Below the pieces are notes generated by a model. It was not told the DNA's origin. It searched no databases and was given only the letters and a program-made list of their open reading frames with translations. A stretch of DNA of 64,000 nucleotides from Arthrobacter sp. 24S4-2 (GTDB lineage: Bacteria > Actinomycetota > Actinomycetes > Actinomycetales > Micrococcaceae): positions 5,332,001 to 5,396,000 of the forward strand of contig NZ_CP040018.1 of assembly GCF_005280255.1 (NCBI RefSeq). The letters run 5' to 3'. This document shows positions 7,500-15,840 of the stretch, piece after piece; within the stretch, counting starts at the first letter, position 1; every line of letters starts with the position of its first letter. The position numbers and the translations under genes were made by a program.

Positions 7500-9112
7500 G
7501 GTTCGCCTTCCGGGGTTTGCGTTTCGGGACGGGCGGGAACCGGCGGCGGGTAGCCTACCGGCGGAGCGTCGGCGGGGTCTGACGGGCCCATGTCCAGGCG
7601 GAACGGAGGGTATTCGTCCCGCATCAGCGCCACGTAGGCAATGACGCGGTGGGTCCAACGGTTCAGGCCGATCAGCAGGTCAAAGAGCCTCCGGCCAAAG
7701 CGGCCGGTGAACAGCAGGCTGAAGCCGGCCACGATCACCAGCAGCCCGATCAGTGAGATCCCGCCGCCGCCCTGGTATCCAACCCAGGTTCCGTCAACCC
7801 AATTGCCGTCCACCCATCTGCCGTCCACCCAAGTGCGCCGGGTGCCCCAGGTGCTTGCCGCCCCTGAGAATGCGGAGACAATCAGGAGCTGGGGAAGGGC
7901 CAACAGCCACCATTTGATCAGCACCAGGCCCCGGGAGAGGTGCTCGGGGTACTCGACGTCGAAATCCGCCGGGTAGTCGGTCCTCGCCAGCGTAAAGGGC
8001 GGGTAGCGGTCCGTCCCGATCGCTGCGTAAGCGTAGAAGGCAACACGCCAGTTCCACCGCAGGACGCCTACGTTGAAGTTGAACAGCGAGCGCGGATAGT
8101 GGCCGGTGAACAGGATGGCGAAGCCGGCCACGATGGTGGTTACGAAGAACGCGAACCACAGGAAGAACAGCACGATGTAGTGCGGGATCGCCAGGAACCA
8201 CTTGATCAGCCACATTCCGCGGGAGAGTCCCGGGTCCAGATACCCATTCAACCGCACGGGGTACCGGGATGTCTCTGAGGGCTGCGGGTCCGTGGGCAAC
8301 GGTCTGCCACCCCCTCCTGGCGGTATGGGCGCAGCGGCTGTGGCGTAAGGGGCCTCGGCGTTCGGGCCGTGGGCATCCGGCCCCACCGGCACGGCGCCTG
8401 GGGCCACACGAGCGGCCTCCGGGTAGTGCGGCGGCGGGCCGTGCCTGCCGAGTCCTGCGGCGCCAGCCACAATCAGCGGCACCCCTACCACCAGCAGGGC
8501 GATGCCGCCGATCAGGAGCCCTATGAAGACCGGCCACAGCAGATCGGACCGGACGCCTGCCTGCAGGTCAACGGAAACCGGAGCGGCGCCGTCGGCGTTC
8601 ATGACCACCACTGCCCAGCGGCCGCTGCGCAGGTCCCACTCAATCTGCTGGGTCCCGGTTCCCTGGGCGGATGTGGACCAGAATGGCTGCGTTCCCGGGG
8701 CAACGGGTACGGCGTCGCCGGGTACTTCGCGGTACTGGACGCGGAACGGGTAGGAGTTCAATTCGGTGATTTCAGAATGCCGGACGTTGTCAAGGTACCG
8801 GGCCACGTCCTCCTGGGGTCCGATGCCGATGAAGATCTGTTGTCCCGCTGCCCCCGTGCCGCGCAGCAGCAACCGGCCCGCACTGTCCACCGGCAGGACG
8901 TCCGGCAGTTTCTCGTCCACCAGGACGTTCAGGCCGGGCGAGGTGATGGCCCGCGTGGCCACGTCATAGCGCTCGGTGGGCGTGGTCAAATATCCGTTGT
9001 CGCGCTGCTGAAAGTTGACCCATCCGACGGCGCCGGCGGTTATCAGCAATCCAAGCCCCATCAGGGCGGCGAGGGTGCCGAGCACCAGCATGACTATCCG
9101 GCCTGGTTTCAT
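7496..9112 (-). CDS. DUF4389 membrane protein (two DUF4389 domains)
   Basis: 538 residues. An N-terminal membrane segment (about 5-30), an extracytoplasmic-looking region to residue 190, a second membrane segment (about 195-225), then a proline-rich linker and two DUF4389-type blocks, each with LIKWxLAxPH/Q plus FTGxYPRxLFxFxxGxxRW-like patterns (about 285-385 and 390-500). The ATG at 9112 with AAAGGA 8 nt upstream is chosen over 9190. The role is unknown; family members are membrane proteins of actinobacteria. Confidence 0.82.
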   Translation of the reverse strand: MKPGRIVMLVLGTLAALMGLGLLITAGAVGWVNFQQRDNGYLTTPTERYDVATRAITSPGLNVLVDEKLPDVLPVDSAGRLLLRGTGAAGQQIFIGIGPQEDVARYLDNVRHSEITELNSYPFRVQYREVPGDAVPVAPGTQPFWSTSAQGTGTQQIEWDLRSGRWAVVVMNADGAAPVSVDLQAGVRSDLLWPVFIGLLIGGIALLVVGVPLIVAGAAGLGRHGPPPHYPEAARVAPGAVPVGPDAHGPNAEAPYATAAAPIPPGGGGRPLPTDPQPSETSRYPVRLNGYLDPGLSRGMWLIKWFLAIPHYIVLFFLWFAFFVTTIVAGFAILFTGHYPRSLFNFNVGVLRWNWRVAFYAYAAIGTDRYPPFTLARTDYPADFDVEYPEHLSRGLVLIKWWLLALPQLLIVSAFSGAASTWGTRRTWVDGRWVDGNWVDGTWVGYQGGGGISLIGLLVIVAGFSLLFTGRFGRRLFDLLIGLNRWTHRVIAYVALMRDEYPPFRLDMGPSDPADAPPVGYPPPVPARPETQTPEGEP

Positions 9113-9153
9113 GGCCGCAGTCCTTTCTTGCCTCTTGCCTGGCCCCCCGGCGG

Positions 9154-9600
9154 CTATCCACCCACTCTTTTGAGCAGGTCCGCGGCCCATGCGGCCGCTT
9201 TGTCGAGTTCCCCGCTGCTCAACGGGCCCTCGCTGCCTTGCACGTAAAACGCCATGGGCTTGGAGATGATGTCGGCGCCGCCGGCCCTCAGGGATTTGGT
9301 CATCTTCTTCGCCGCGTCCCCGTGGAGGAAAAACCTGACCCGAGTGTCGAAAGCGGCCGCCTTGACGCCGTTGAGGCGGCCACCGCCGAGCGTCGTAAGC
9401 ATCTCGGTGACCTTCGGCGTCGGCCGCCAGCCGTTGATGGGGCTCCCAACGACGAGAAGGTCGCCTTCTGCGAGCGCGGGTGCCTCGAAGTCCGTTACGG
9501 AAAGAGCCGCAGCCTGCAAAGGCTCCAGGGAGGCGACGATGGCCTCGGCCACCTGCCGGGTGTTTCCGTAGGCGGAGTCGTAGACAACCAGGGCTTTCAC
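9154..9600 (-). CDS. Flavodoxin family protein
   Basis: 148 residues from a GTG at 9600 that overlaps the alcohol dehydrogenase stop (GTGA). The FMN phosphate-binding loop is YDSAYGNTRQVAEAI (about residues 7-21); VVGSPINGWRPTP and FDTRVRFFLHG provide the other flavin loops. Likely a small electron carrier or flavodoxin-like oxidoreductase. It is third in an overlapping operon after a STAS-like protein and a zinc dehydrogenase, so it may carry electrons connected with that enzyme, though this is inference. Confidence 0.85.
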   Translation of the reverse strand: MKALVVYDSAYGNTRQVAEAIVASLEPLQAAALSVTDFEAPALAEGDLLVVGSPINGWRPTPKVTEMLTTLGGGRLNGVKAAAFDTRVRFFLHGDAAKKMTKSLRAGGADIISKPMAFYVQGSEGPLSSGELDKAAAWAADLLKRVGG

Positions 9601-10652
9601 GCAGTGATCACCACTTTGAGGGCCTTGGTTTCGGCGGCGCGGGCAAAGGTGTCGTAGGCGTCCATGAACTGGTTGAACGTGAAGTGGTGGGTGGCGAATT
9701 TCTCCGCCGGAACCTTCTTCTGGGCCACCAGCTTCAGGAGCATCGGCGTGGTGTTGGCGTTGACCAGGCCCATGCTGATGTTGATGTTCTGGATCCAGAG
9801 GTTCTCCACGTGCAGCTCCACGGACTTGCCGTGCACGCCCACGTTGGCCACGTTGCCGCCGGGCCGGACGATGTCGGTGCACATGGTGAAGGTCGCCGGG
9901 ATGCCCACCGCCTCGATGGCCACATCCACACCCTGTCCGTCAGTGAGCGCCAGCACCTGTTCCTTCCAGTCGGCGTCGCCGGAGAGAACGACGTCGGTGG
10001 CACCGAACTCGCGGGACTTTGCCAGCCGGTTCGCGTCAAGGTCGATTGCGATGATGGTTGCCGCGCCGTACAGCCCGGCGGTGGCGATTGCTGCCAACCC
10101 GACCGGACCCGCGCCCACAACCGCCACGGTGTCCCCCGGCTTGACCCGCCCGTACTGCACGCCGATTTCGAAGCCGGTGGGCAGGATGTCGGAAAGCATC
10201 ACGGCCTGGTCGTCGCTGACCCCTTCGGGAAGGAGGTGCAGCGAGTTCTCGGCGTACGGGACGCGCACATATTCGGCCTGCGTACCGTCAATCAGGTGGC
10301 CGAAGACCCAGCCGATCCCCGCTGCCCCTTCCTCGCCCATGCAGTGCGAGTAAAGGCCGGTCCTGCAGTTTGCGCAGTGGCCGCAGGACTTGATGCAGGA
10401 GATGATGACCCGGTCCCCCACCTTCAGGCTGGTGACCGAGGCGCCCACCTCGGTGATGGTCCCCACGCCTTCGTGGCCCAGGATCCGGCCTTTCTGCACT
10501 GCGGGCACGTCCCCCTTGAGGATGTGCAGGTCCGTTCCACAGATGGTGGTGGTGTCCACCTTGACGATCACGTCGCTGGGGTTCTGGATGGTGGGATCCG
10601 GGACGTCCGTCCACGACTTTTCGCCGGGACCGCCGTAGACGAGCGCTTTCAT
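9597..10652 (-). CDS. Zinc-dependent alcohol dehydrogenase
   Basis: 351 residues, the usual MDR length. Catalytic zinc ligands are in ICGTDLHILKG (near 38) and GHEGVG (near 60); the structural zinc cysteines are in SCGHCANCRTGLYSHC (about 91-106). The Rossmann motif is GAGPVGLAAI (near 175), with IDLDANRL indicating NAD(H). The start ATG overlaps the upstream gene stop by 4 nt and the stop overlaps the flavodoxin start by 4 nt. Closest in style to actinobacterial and Ralstonia-type secondary alcohol dehydrogenases; the substrate is unknown. Confidence 0.9.
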   Translation of the reverse strand: MKALVYGGPGEKSWTDVPDPTIQNPSDVIVKVDTTTICGTDLHILKGDVPAVQKGRILGHEGVGTITEVGASVTSLKVGDRVIISCIKSCGHCANCRTGLYSHCMGEEGAAGIGWVFGHLIDGTQAEYVRVPYAENSLHLLPEGVSDDQAVMLSDILPTGFEIGVQYGRVKPGDTVAVVGAGPVGLAAIATAGLYGAATIIAIDLDANRLAKSREFGATDVVLSGDADWKEQVLALTDGQGVDVAIEAVGIPATFTMCTDIVRPGGNVANVGVHGKSVELHVENLWIQNINISMGLVNANTTPMLLKLVAQKKVPAEKFATHHFTFNQFMDAYDTFARAAETKALKVVITA

Positions 10653-11050
10653 GCGTACTCCTTGACTTTGTGGATAAAGCCGGGATCCACGATTTTCACG
10701 CGGCACGGCACTTCCGAACTGTCCACTCCGGACGACAGTCGGGACAGCCGGGCACACTCGTGGAGTTGCTCGAGGACCGTGTCGGTTGCCCGGGCGCGGG
10801 AGAGATCGATGGTGAGGTCTTTGCCATGCAGCAGCGATGTGGTGCGCCGCGCGATCACGTAGAGTGCGCGGAGGCTGGCCCCGGTCACAACGCCGTGGAC
10901 TTCCATGCTGGCAGCCTCCAGGTCCGCCTCAATGCGGACCATGATCTTCAGGCGATGCTCAGAATGGTCGTAGTGCGTGGTGGATGCGGCTCCATGACGG
11001 GAGGCGACGGAGGTTCGGGTACCCAAGACGGTACGGGTCTGGTGATTCAT
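10649..11050 (-). CDS. STAS-like hypothetical protein
   Basis: 133 residues. The central part (VRIEADLEAASMEVHGVVT, then ALYVIARRTTSLLHGKDLTIDLSRAR) resembles the strand-helix-strand order of STAS domains (anti-sigma antagonists), with LTIDLS in place of the usual VLDLS before a T rather than the phosphorylated serine. Distances and motif are suggestive only. AGGAGA lies about 10 nt before the ATG. It opens a three-gene operon joined by 4-nt overlaps with the dehydrogenase and flavodoxin. May be a degenerate STAS protein that senses rather than switches; the function is not known. Confidence 0.6.
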   Translation of the reverse strand: MNHQTRTVLGTRTSVASRHGAASTTHYDHSEHRLKIMVRIEADLEAASMEVHGVVTGASLRALYVIARRTTSLLHGKDLTIDLSRARATDTVLEQLHECARLSRLSSGVDSSEVPCRVKIVDPGFIHKVKEYA

Positions 11051-11275
11051 GAGGCCGTGGTCTCCTGCTATATCCGGGAGGCGCACTGCGCCAGCCCTTC
11101 CCCAATGTCGTAGCGAGACCTTTTGCTGATCGGCGAAGCATTTCCCTTCCCAAGGTGCGTGCGTGAGTAACGCAGGCGTGAGATGCCCCACATCAAGGAT
11201 GGCTGGTCCGCGCAGCAAGGGTAAGGGACGAAAGTCCCGGATGTTCCAGGTGCGGTCCGGGCCGCCGACCGGCTA

Positions 11276-11305
11276 TTGACAGGCACAACGCCGGGGTCTG
11301 GTACT
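11276..11305 (+). promoter_or_regulatory. Possible promoter in the 306-nt gap before the 98-residue gene
   Basis: TTGACA at 11276-11281 is followed after 18 nt by GGTACT, a weak -10. The gap 11051-11356 also holds a small hairpin GGGAC-GAAA-GTCCC (11225-11238). Nothing else recognisable was seen in the gap. Confidence 0.4.
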
Positions 11306-11356
11306 GGCCGTGTCAGGCATGTGCCACCGTCCCAACTCCCACCGTTAGGAGCAGAA

Positions 11357-11653
11357 ATGACTGCCACTGCATATGGAATCGTGCACTTTTTCGCCGGAGG
11401 CACCAAAGAGCAGTATGACGCCTCGATTGCCGCGGTTCACCCGGGCGAGGGCGCGCTGCCGGAGGGCCAGGTCTTCCACGCCGCCGGCCCGTCGGCCGGC
11501 GGCTGGACCATCATGGCCGTCCATGAGTCGAAGGAGAGCTGGGAGAAGTTCCGCGACGGAATCCTCATGCCGCGGATGCAGGCGGGCATCGAGGGCGGGT
11601 TCGCCGCACCGCCCGAAGAGACCGTCATTGATCTCTACAAAGTGATGCCCTAG
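11357..11653 (+). CDS. Conserved hypothetical protein, ABM/Dabb-like size
   Basis: 98 residues beginning MTATAYGIVHFFAGGTKEQY, with AGGAG 8 nt before the ATG. Repeated beta strands (GIVHFF, WTIMAVHES, VIDLYKVM) and the VHESKESWEKFRDGILMP helix resemble the dimeric alpha-beta barrel of antibiotic-monooxygenase/Dabb proteins, but no catalytic residues can be assigned. Stand-alone gene, divergent from the STAS-ADH-flavodoxin operon. Confidence 0.7.
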   Translation: MTATAYGIVHFFAGGTKEQYDASIAAVHPGEGALPEGQVFHAAGPSAGGWTIMAVHESKESWEKFRDGILMPRMQAGIEGGFAAPPEETVIDLYKVMP

Positions 11654-11734
11654 CAGCGGCAGGAACACCTTCAATGGGCGAGTTGTGGACGCGCCCGGAT
11701 TGTTGCCGCGACGTCCGCACCCTAGCCTGTTCGT

Positions 11735-13243
11735 ATGCCACACGGAGCCCAGCCTGCCCTCGTCCTTGCCTCCCTCCGGCAGCCCGGGGAAACGGAATCC
11801 CGGAACATTCACATATCCGGAGGTGTTGTCACCCGGATAACGGCCGCACAGGATGGCCCGCCAGGTGCCCGCATCGTTGACTTCGGCGGCCGGTACGTCA
11901 TTCCGGGCCTGTGGGACGAGCATGTGCACATGACCCAGTGGGCAATGGCGGCGAAGCGGACCGACCTGTCGCACGCCGCATCGGCCCGCGCCGCCGTCGA
12001 CATCATCCGCTCACGGATGGCCGGCGACCACGGCCAGGACGGCGGCGGCGGCCCGACGCTGGTGGGCGTCGGCTTCCGCGACGCCGTCTGGGCGGACGAC
12101 CCCAGCCTGGAGATGCTCGACGCCGTGACACAGGGCCTTCCCGCGGCGCTCATCAGCCACGACCTCCACTGTGTCTGGGTGAACAGTGCCGCCGCGAAAC
12201 GCTACGGCGTGGACGTGGGCGCCAGCGGCCTGCTGCGCGAGGATCCGGCGTTTGCCCTGACCCGCGAGCTCGGCCGCCTGCCGGACTCCGTGGTGGACGC
12301 CTGGGTCCGGGAAGCCGCACAGAAAGCCGCCGCCCGCGGGGTGGTGGGCGTAGTGGACTTTGAGATGACCTGGAACCGCGACGTGTGGCTCAGGCGCGTC
12401 ACCGGTGGCTTCGGCTCCCTGCGGGTGGATGCCGCCGTCTATCCCGAGCATCTGGACCGTGCGCGGCTTGAGGGCATGCGGACGGGCCAGGACATTCCCG
12501 GCGGGAACGGCCTGCTCCGGGTGGGGCCGCTCAAGGTGCTGATCGACGGCTCGCTCAACACCCGGACCGCCTACTGCGTGGACCCTTATCCGCATGGCGG
12601 CCGGGGCATGCTCACCGTCAGTGAAGCGGAGCTGCTGGCCCTGCTGGTCCGCGCCGGAGGGGAAGGTTTCTTGCCCGCCGTCCACGCGATCGGCGACGCC
12701 GCCAACGAAGTGGCGCTGAACGCATTCCAGGCTGCCGGCATCCGCGGACGGATAGAACATGCCCAGTTTGTCAGGCAGGAGGACTTCGCCCGCTTTGGCC
12801 GGCTGGGCCTGACTGCGAGCGTCCAGCCCGCGCATGCCCTGGATGACAGGGACGCTGCCGACGCCAACTGGGGCGACCGCACTGACCGGGCGTTCCCATT
12901 GCGGTCGCTGCTGGCTGCCGGGGCCACGCTGGCATTCGGCTCTGACGCGCCGGTGGCGCCACTGGATCCGTGGACCGCGATGTCGGCCGCGACCACAAGG
13001 TCCGCCCTGGACGGCCGCGGGCCTTGGCACCCGGAGCAGGCGATCACCCGGGCGGAAGCCTTGTTTGCGTCTTCCCGGGGACGGGTCCGGATCCGCGTGG
13101 GAGATCCGGCGGACATCGCGGTGCTGGACGCCGATCCGCTCGGCGTACCGGACAGGACGTTCGCGTCCATGCCGGTAGCGGCGACGCTCGTTGCGGGGCA
13201 GTTCACGTACGACGGCGGCGCGCTGGCTATGCAGGGCGGCTGA
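11735..13243 (+). CDS. Amidohydrolase family protein (amidohydrolase_3/YtcJ type)
   Basis: 502 residues. Metal-site residues of the amidohydrolase barrel are visible: DEHVHMTQWAM (HxH), VHAIGDAAN, RIEHAQFV and the final aspartate in FGSDAPVAPLDPW; the C-terminal beta-sandwich ends with ADIAVLDADPLGVPD. Family members hydrolyse C-N bonds of formamides, imides or N-acyl compounds; the substrate cannot be told here. The start is the ATG at 11735; no strong ribosome-binding site is visible. Confidence 0.87.
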   Translation: MPHGAQPALVLASLRQPGETESRNIHISGGVVTRITAAQDGPPGARIVDFGGRYVIPGLWDEHVHMTQWAMAAKRTDLSHAASARAAVDIIRSRMAGDHGQDGGGGPTLVGVGFRDAVWADDPSLEMLDAVTQGLPAALISHDLHCVWVNSAAAKRYGVDVGASGLLREDPAFALTRELGRLPDSVVDAWVREAAQKAAARGVVGVVDFEMTWNRDVWLRRVTGGFGSLRVDAAVYPEHLDRARLEGMRTGQDIPGGNGLLRVGPLKVLIDGSLNTRTAYCVDPYPHGGRGMLTVSEAELLALLVRAGGEGFLPAVHAIGDAANEVALNAFQAAGIRGRIEHAQFVRQEDFARFGRLGLTASVQPAHALDDRDAADANWGDRTDRAFPLRSLLAAGATLAFGSDAPVAPLDPWTAMSAATTRSALDGRGPWHPEQAITRAEALFASSRGRVRIRVGDPADIAVLDADPLGVPDRTFASMPVAATLVAGQFTYDGGALAMQGG

Positions 13244-13246
13244 CCA

Positions 13247-13265
13247 GCGCGAACGGTCACTTGCG
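13247..13265. repeat. Dispersed repeat unit, GCGYGAACGGWCACTTGC type
   Basis: GCGCGAACGGTCACTTGCG directly follows the amidohydrolase stop. The same 18-mer, with one or two changes, forms both arms of the hairpin at 23097-23160 and half of it appears at 59521-59535. Confidence 0.6.
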
Positions 13266-13275
13266 CCCCCCAACG

Positions 13276-13782
13276 CTAGCTTTTCGAGCGGGCCTGGACG
13301 AGGTTGGCGAACGGCAGGCGGCCGAATTCCCCGCGGAAGTCAGCGTGGTACCCCGCTTCGGCCGCGTTGAGCTGCTCAACAGGCAACTCTTTCCACGCCA
13401 CAACCAACGAACCGGCCGCGGCCAGCTGCCAGATCAGCCGGCCGTCCCAGTGGCCCGGTGGCCTGCCCCTGCCAAAGTCGGCGAATTCCTGGATCTGCCG
13501 GCGCAGTCCGCGGTTGCCCTTGCTGCCGGGGCCGGCCTTGCCCACGTAGAGGACGTCGGCGCCGTCAACCCATTCGGCGTCGAGCTGCTCCGTTTTCAGG
13601 GTGGGGTCCTTCTTCTTGAAGATTCCGGCCGTGCTCTTGGCCAGGAACTGCGGCTGGAAGCCTTCGGGCCGCAGCACGGCGAAGATCCCGGGTTTCTGCG
13701 GGATCCGGTTGATGTCCAGGTCCGCGAGCGGCCGGAATCCGGTGAACCCGTCCTGTTTCAGCGACTGTCTGTTGATCGGCAT
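13276..13782 (-). CDS. GIY-YIG-like nuclease-domain protein
   Basis: 168 residues. The paired strands PGIFAVL and DVLYVGKA match the GIY and YIG elements, separated by a long insert (about residues 33-83), and the following helix GLRRQIQEF supplies the family's conserved arginine. The C terminus is FGRLPFANLVQARSKS. The long insert is unusual, so activity as a nuclease is inferred. A degraded homologue lies at 15040-15340 beyond the DUF222-HNH gene. Confidence 0.65.
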   Translation of the reverse strand: MPINRQSLKQDGFTGFRPLADLDINRIPQKPGIFAVLRPEGFQPQFLAKSTAGIFKKKDPTLKTEQLDAEWVDGADVLYVGKAGPGSKGNRGLRRQIQEFADFGRGRPPGHWDGRLIWQLAAAGSLVVAWKELPVEQLNAAEAGYHADFRGEFGRLPFANLVQARSKS

Positions 13783-13885
13783 GAGTTCCTTGGCTCGGGG
13801 GCGTTGCTAGTAGCTTACGGATTCGCGGGTTCCGTGGCCGCTTTATTGTCAGTGGTCGCAGCGCCGCGACCAGGCCCGCGCTGGT

Positions 13886-15028
13886 GTGCCCGCCGAAGAG
13901 CTGGGCGCTGGGATCGCTGCGCAGATCGCCCTCGCCCGGAGGGAATCACCGGCCAAGGGTAGCCGGCTGCTGGGTCTGGCGAAGGCGCTCGTCACCGAGA
14001 TGCCGCATGCCCTTGCCGGGCTGGAGACAGGCCGGCTCAATGAATGGCGCGCCACGCTTTTGGTCCGTGAGACCGCTTGCCTGTCCGCGACTGACCGCAG
14101 CGCCGTCGACGAAGAATTGGCGTCCGACGCCGGGAGGTTCAGTGGAGCGGGCGATCGTGCCGTTGTCGCCGCGGTACGGTCCGCCGCATACCGGCGGGAT
14201 CCTCGGTCTGTTGCGGATCGAGCCAGCCACGCCGCCGCCGAGCGCCACGTGAGTCTTCGGCCGGCGCCCGACACCATGTGCTACGTGACGGCATTCCTCC
14301 CAGTCGCCCAGGGCGTGGCCGTCCACGCTGTCCTCACCAAGCATGCCGACACCCTCCGCTCCAACGGGGACCCGCGGTCGCGCGGCCAGCTCATGGCCGA
14401 CGCGCTGGTTGAACGCACCACGGGGACGGCAGGTGGACTCAGCGGCATCGAGATCCAGCTCGTGATGACCGACCGCACGCTGTTCCAGGCAGACAGCGAA
14501 CCGGCACGGCTCCCGGGCTACGGCATCGTCCCTGCGGGGTGGGCCCGCGAGATTGCTGTTCAAAACCAGGACCGACCCATGAACATTTGGCTCCGGCGGG
14601 TCTACACCGCCCCGGGTACCGGAGATCTGGTGGCGATGGAGTCGAAAGCGAGGCTCTTCCCGCCCGGATTGCGCCGCCTTGTCCAAGTCCGGGATTATAC
14701 GTGCCGAACGCCGTATTGCGACGCCCCGATCAGGCACCTGGACCACGTCCTCCCGTGGCACAGCGGCGGAACCACGACCCAGAGCAACGGCGCCGGGCTC
14801 TGTGAAGCCTGCAACCACTCCAAGGAAGCACCCGGGTGGAGCACCCGCCCCCGGCCGGGCCCCCGGCACACGACCCAACTGACAACGCCCACCGGGCACA
14901 ACTACCAGTCCACGGCCCCGCCGTTACCCGGACATCCGTATCCCGAAACAGCAGCCTCCCGCCGCCGGCGCCAACTCCGGCACTTGGCCAAGGCGCTCAG
15001 GCGTGGCAGGCTCAGGACCGCGGCATGA
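13886..15028 (+). CDS. DUF222/HNH endonuclease domain protein, 5' shortened
   Basis: 380 residues from a GTG at 13886. DUF222 sequence opens immediately (GAGIAAQIALARRESP, LLGLAKALVTEMP, NEWRATLLVRETACLS), and a C-terminal HNH domain has paired cysteines (CRTPYC, CEACNHSKE) around LDHVLPWHSGG. DUF222 proteins of this group are usually longer at the N terminus. In-frame codons upstream of the GTG still look like the family (SQRRDQARAGV) back to about 13850 and then hit a TAG at 13811, so the gene seems to have lost its front end. There is no clear ribosome-binding site. Function of the family is unsettled; many copies per genome are typical. Confidence 0.8.
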   Translation: MPAEELGAGIAAQIALARRESPAKGSRLLGLAKALVTEMPHALAGLETGRLNEWRATLLVRETACLSATDRSAVDEELASDAGRFSGAGDRAVVAAVRSAAYRRDPRSVADRASHAAAERHVSLRPAPDTMCYVTAFLPVAQGVAVHAVLTKHADTLRSNGDPRSRGQLMADALVERTTGTAGGLSGIEIQLVMTDRTLFQADSEPARLPGYGIVPAGWAREIAVQNQDRPMNIWLRRVYTAPGTGDLVAMESKARLFPPGLRRLVQVRDYTCRTPYCDAPIRHLDHVLPWHSGGTTTQSNGAGLCEACNHSKEAPGWSTRPRPGPRHTTQLTTPTGHNYQSTAPPLPGHPYPETAASRRRRQLRHLAKALRRGRLRTAA

Positions 15029-15039
15029 GTCGCAGCGGG

Positions 15040-15340
15040 TTAACCTGCTGACGCACGCGCCTGAACGAGGTTGGCGAATGGTAGTCGACCGTGGAGCCGG
15101 CGAAACTCTGTAGAGGACATCAACGCCGCCTACCCACTCGGCGGCCAGAGCTGCTGCGCTCAGTGAGGGGTCATTCTTCTTGAATCAACCGCCCACGCTA
15201 TCTTTCAGGAAGTGTGGTTCATACTCATCAGGCACAAGGACGGCATAGATCCCGGGAGACTGCGGAACCTCGCTGAGTTCAAGTTCGGCGAACGGTCTAA
15301 ACCCGACGAAGCCATCTTCGATAAGCGTGCGCCTCTTCAT
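15040..15340 (-). pseudogene. Degraded paralogue of the GIY-YIG-like gene
   Basis: The reverse strand from an ATG at 15340 reads MKRRTLIEDGFVGFRPF, SPGIYAVLVP and EPHFLKDSVGG, closely matching the intact copy at 13276-13782. A TGA (15187-15185) replaces an isoleucine codon, then FKKNDPSLS and VGGVDVLY continue. After that about 70 residues, including the YVGKA and arginine helix, are deleted, and the C terminus resumes in another frame as FRRLHGRLPFANLVQARA, ending at a TAA (15042-15040). So one stop and one internal deletion have inactivated it. Confidence 0.85.
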
Positions 15341-15342
15341 TC

Positions 15343-15534
15343 TTGCTCCTTCGATCAGGACTGGGTTCTGCCCTTAGCTACACAGCAGTTTTGGCAGCAG
15401 ACCCCGCCGTCCAGGCGAAAGCGAAAATGCTGACCGAAACCGGCAAGACGGTATACCAGGCAGTAACCAGCCCCGAAGCCAAACGGGCGTACCGCCAAGC
15501 TGCAGAGGTAACAGGGAAGATGCGAAAGAAGTAG
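15343..15534 (+). other. Short open frame, possible gene remnant
   Basis: 63 codons from a TTG at 15343. The C-terminal 40 residues (DPAVQAKAKMLTETGKTVYQ, EAKRAYRQAAEVTGKMRKK) look like the amphipathic tail of a real protein, but the first 20 look random and there is no ribosome-binding site. Probably the 3' end of a decayed gene next to the pseudogene. Confidence 0.3.
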
Positions 15535-15840
15535 CGCGCAGCCTCACCGGCACCACGCTTTAAACAACAAAGACCTGCAGGTACCTTCGCGATCTCGCTA
15601 AGAGACGGCCCGGACATTCGCATGTCCCGAACGGCCCGCGTTATCTGAACGGTTACCTGCAGGCGCTTTAAGCGTACGCCCGTACGGTCCGCCTGAAAAT
15701 AGGTCAGGAGCCCCTTGCCTGGGACCCGAATGGGGCGCCGTCACTGCTGCTGCCAAAATCCGCCGAACATCAACCCCGGCCAAAAGCGTAGAGTGGAACC
15801 AGACGCCTGATTCTGGACGCCGTGTGCTGAGGGAGAAATC
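15535..15840. other. Intergenic region with no recognised gene
   Basis: 306 nt containing a short palindrome (ACCTGCAGGT near 15577) and a weak hairpin near 15658-15697. GAGGGAGAAATC at its right end is the ribosome-binding site of the next gene. Nothing else supported. Confidence 0.5.

Noticed and set aside
11051..11356. Riboswitch in the intergenic gap
   Set aside because: Only a small GNRA-loop hairpin is seen; no conserved riboswitch core was recognised.
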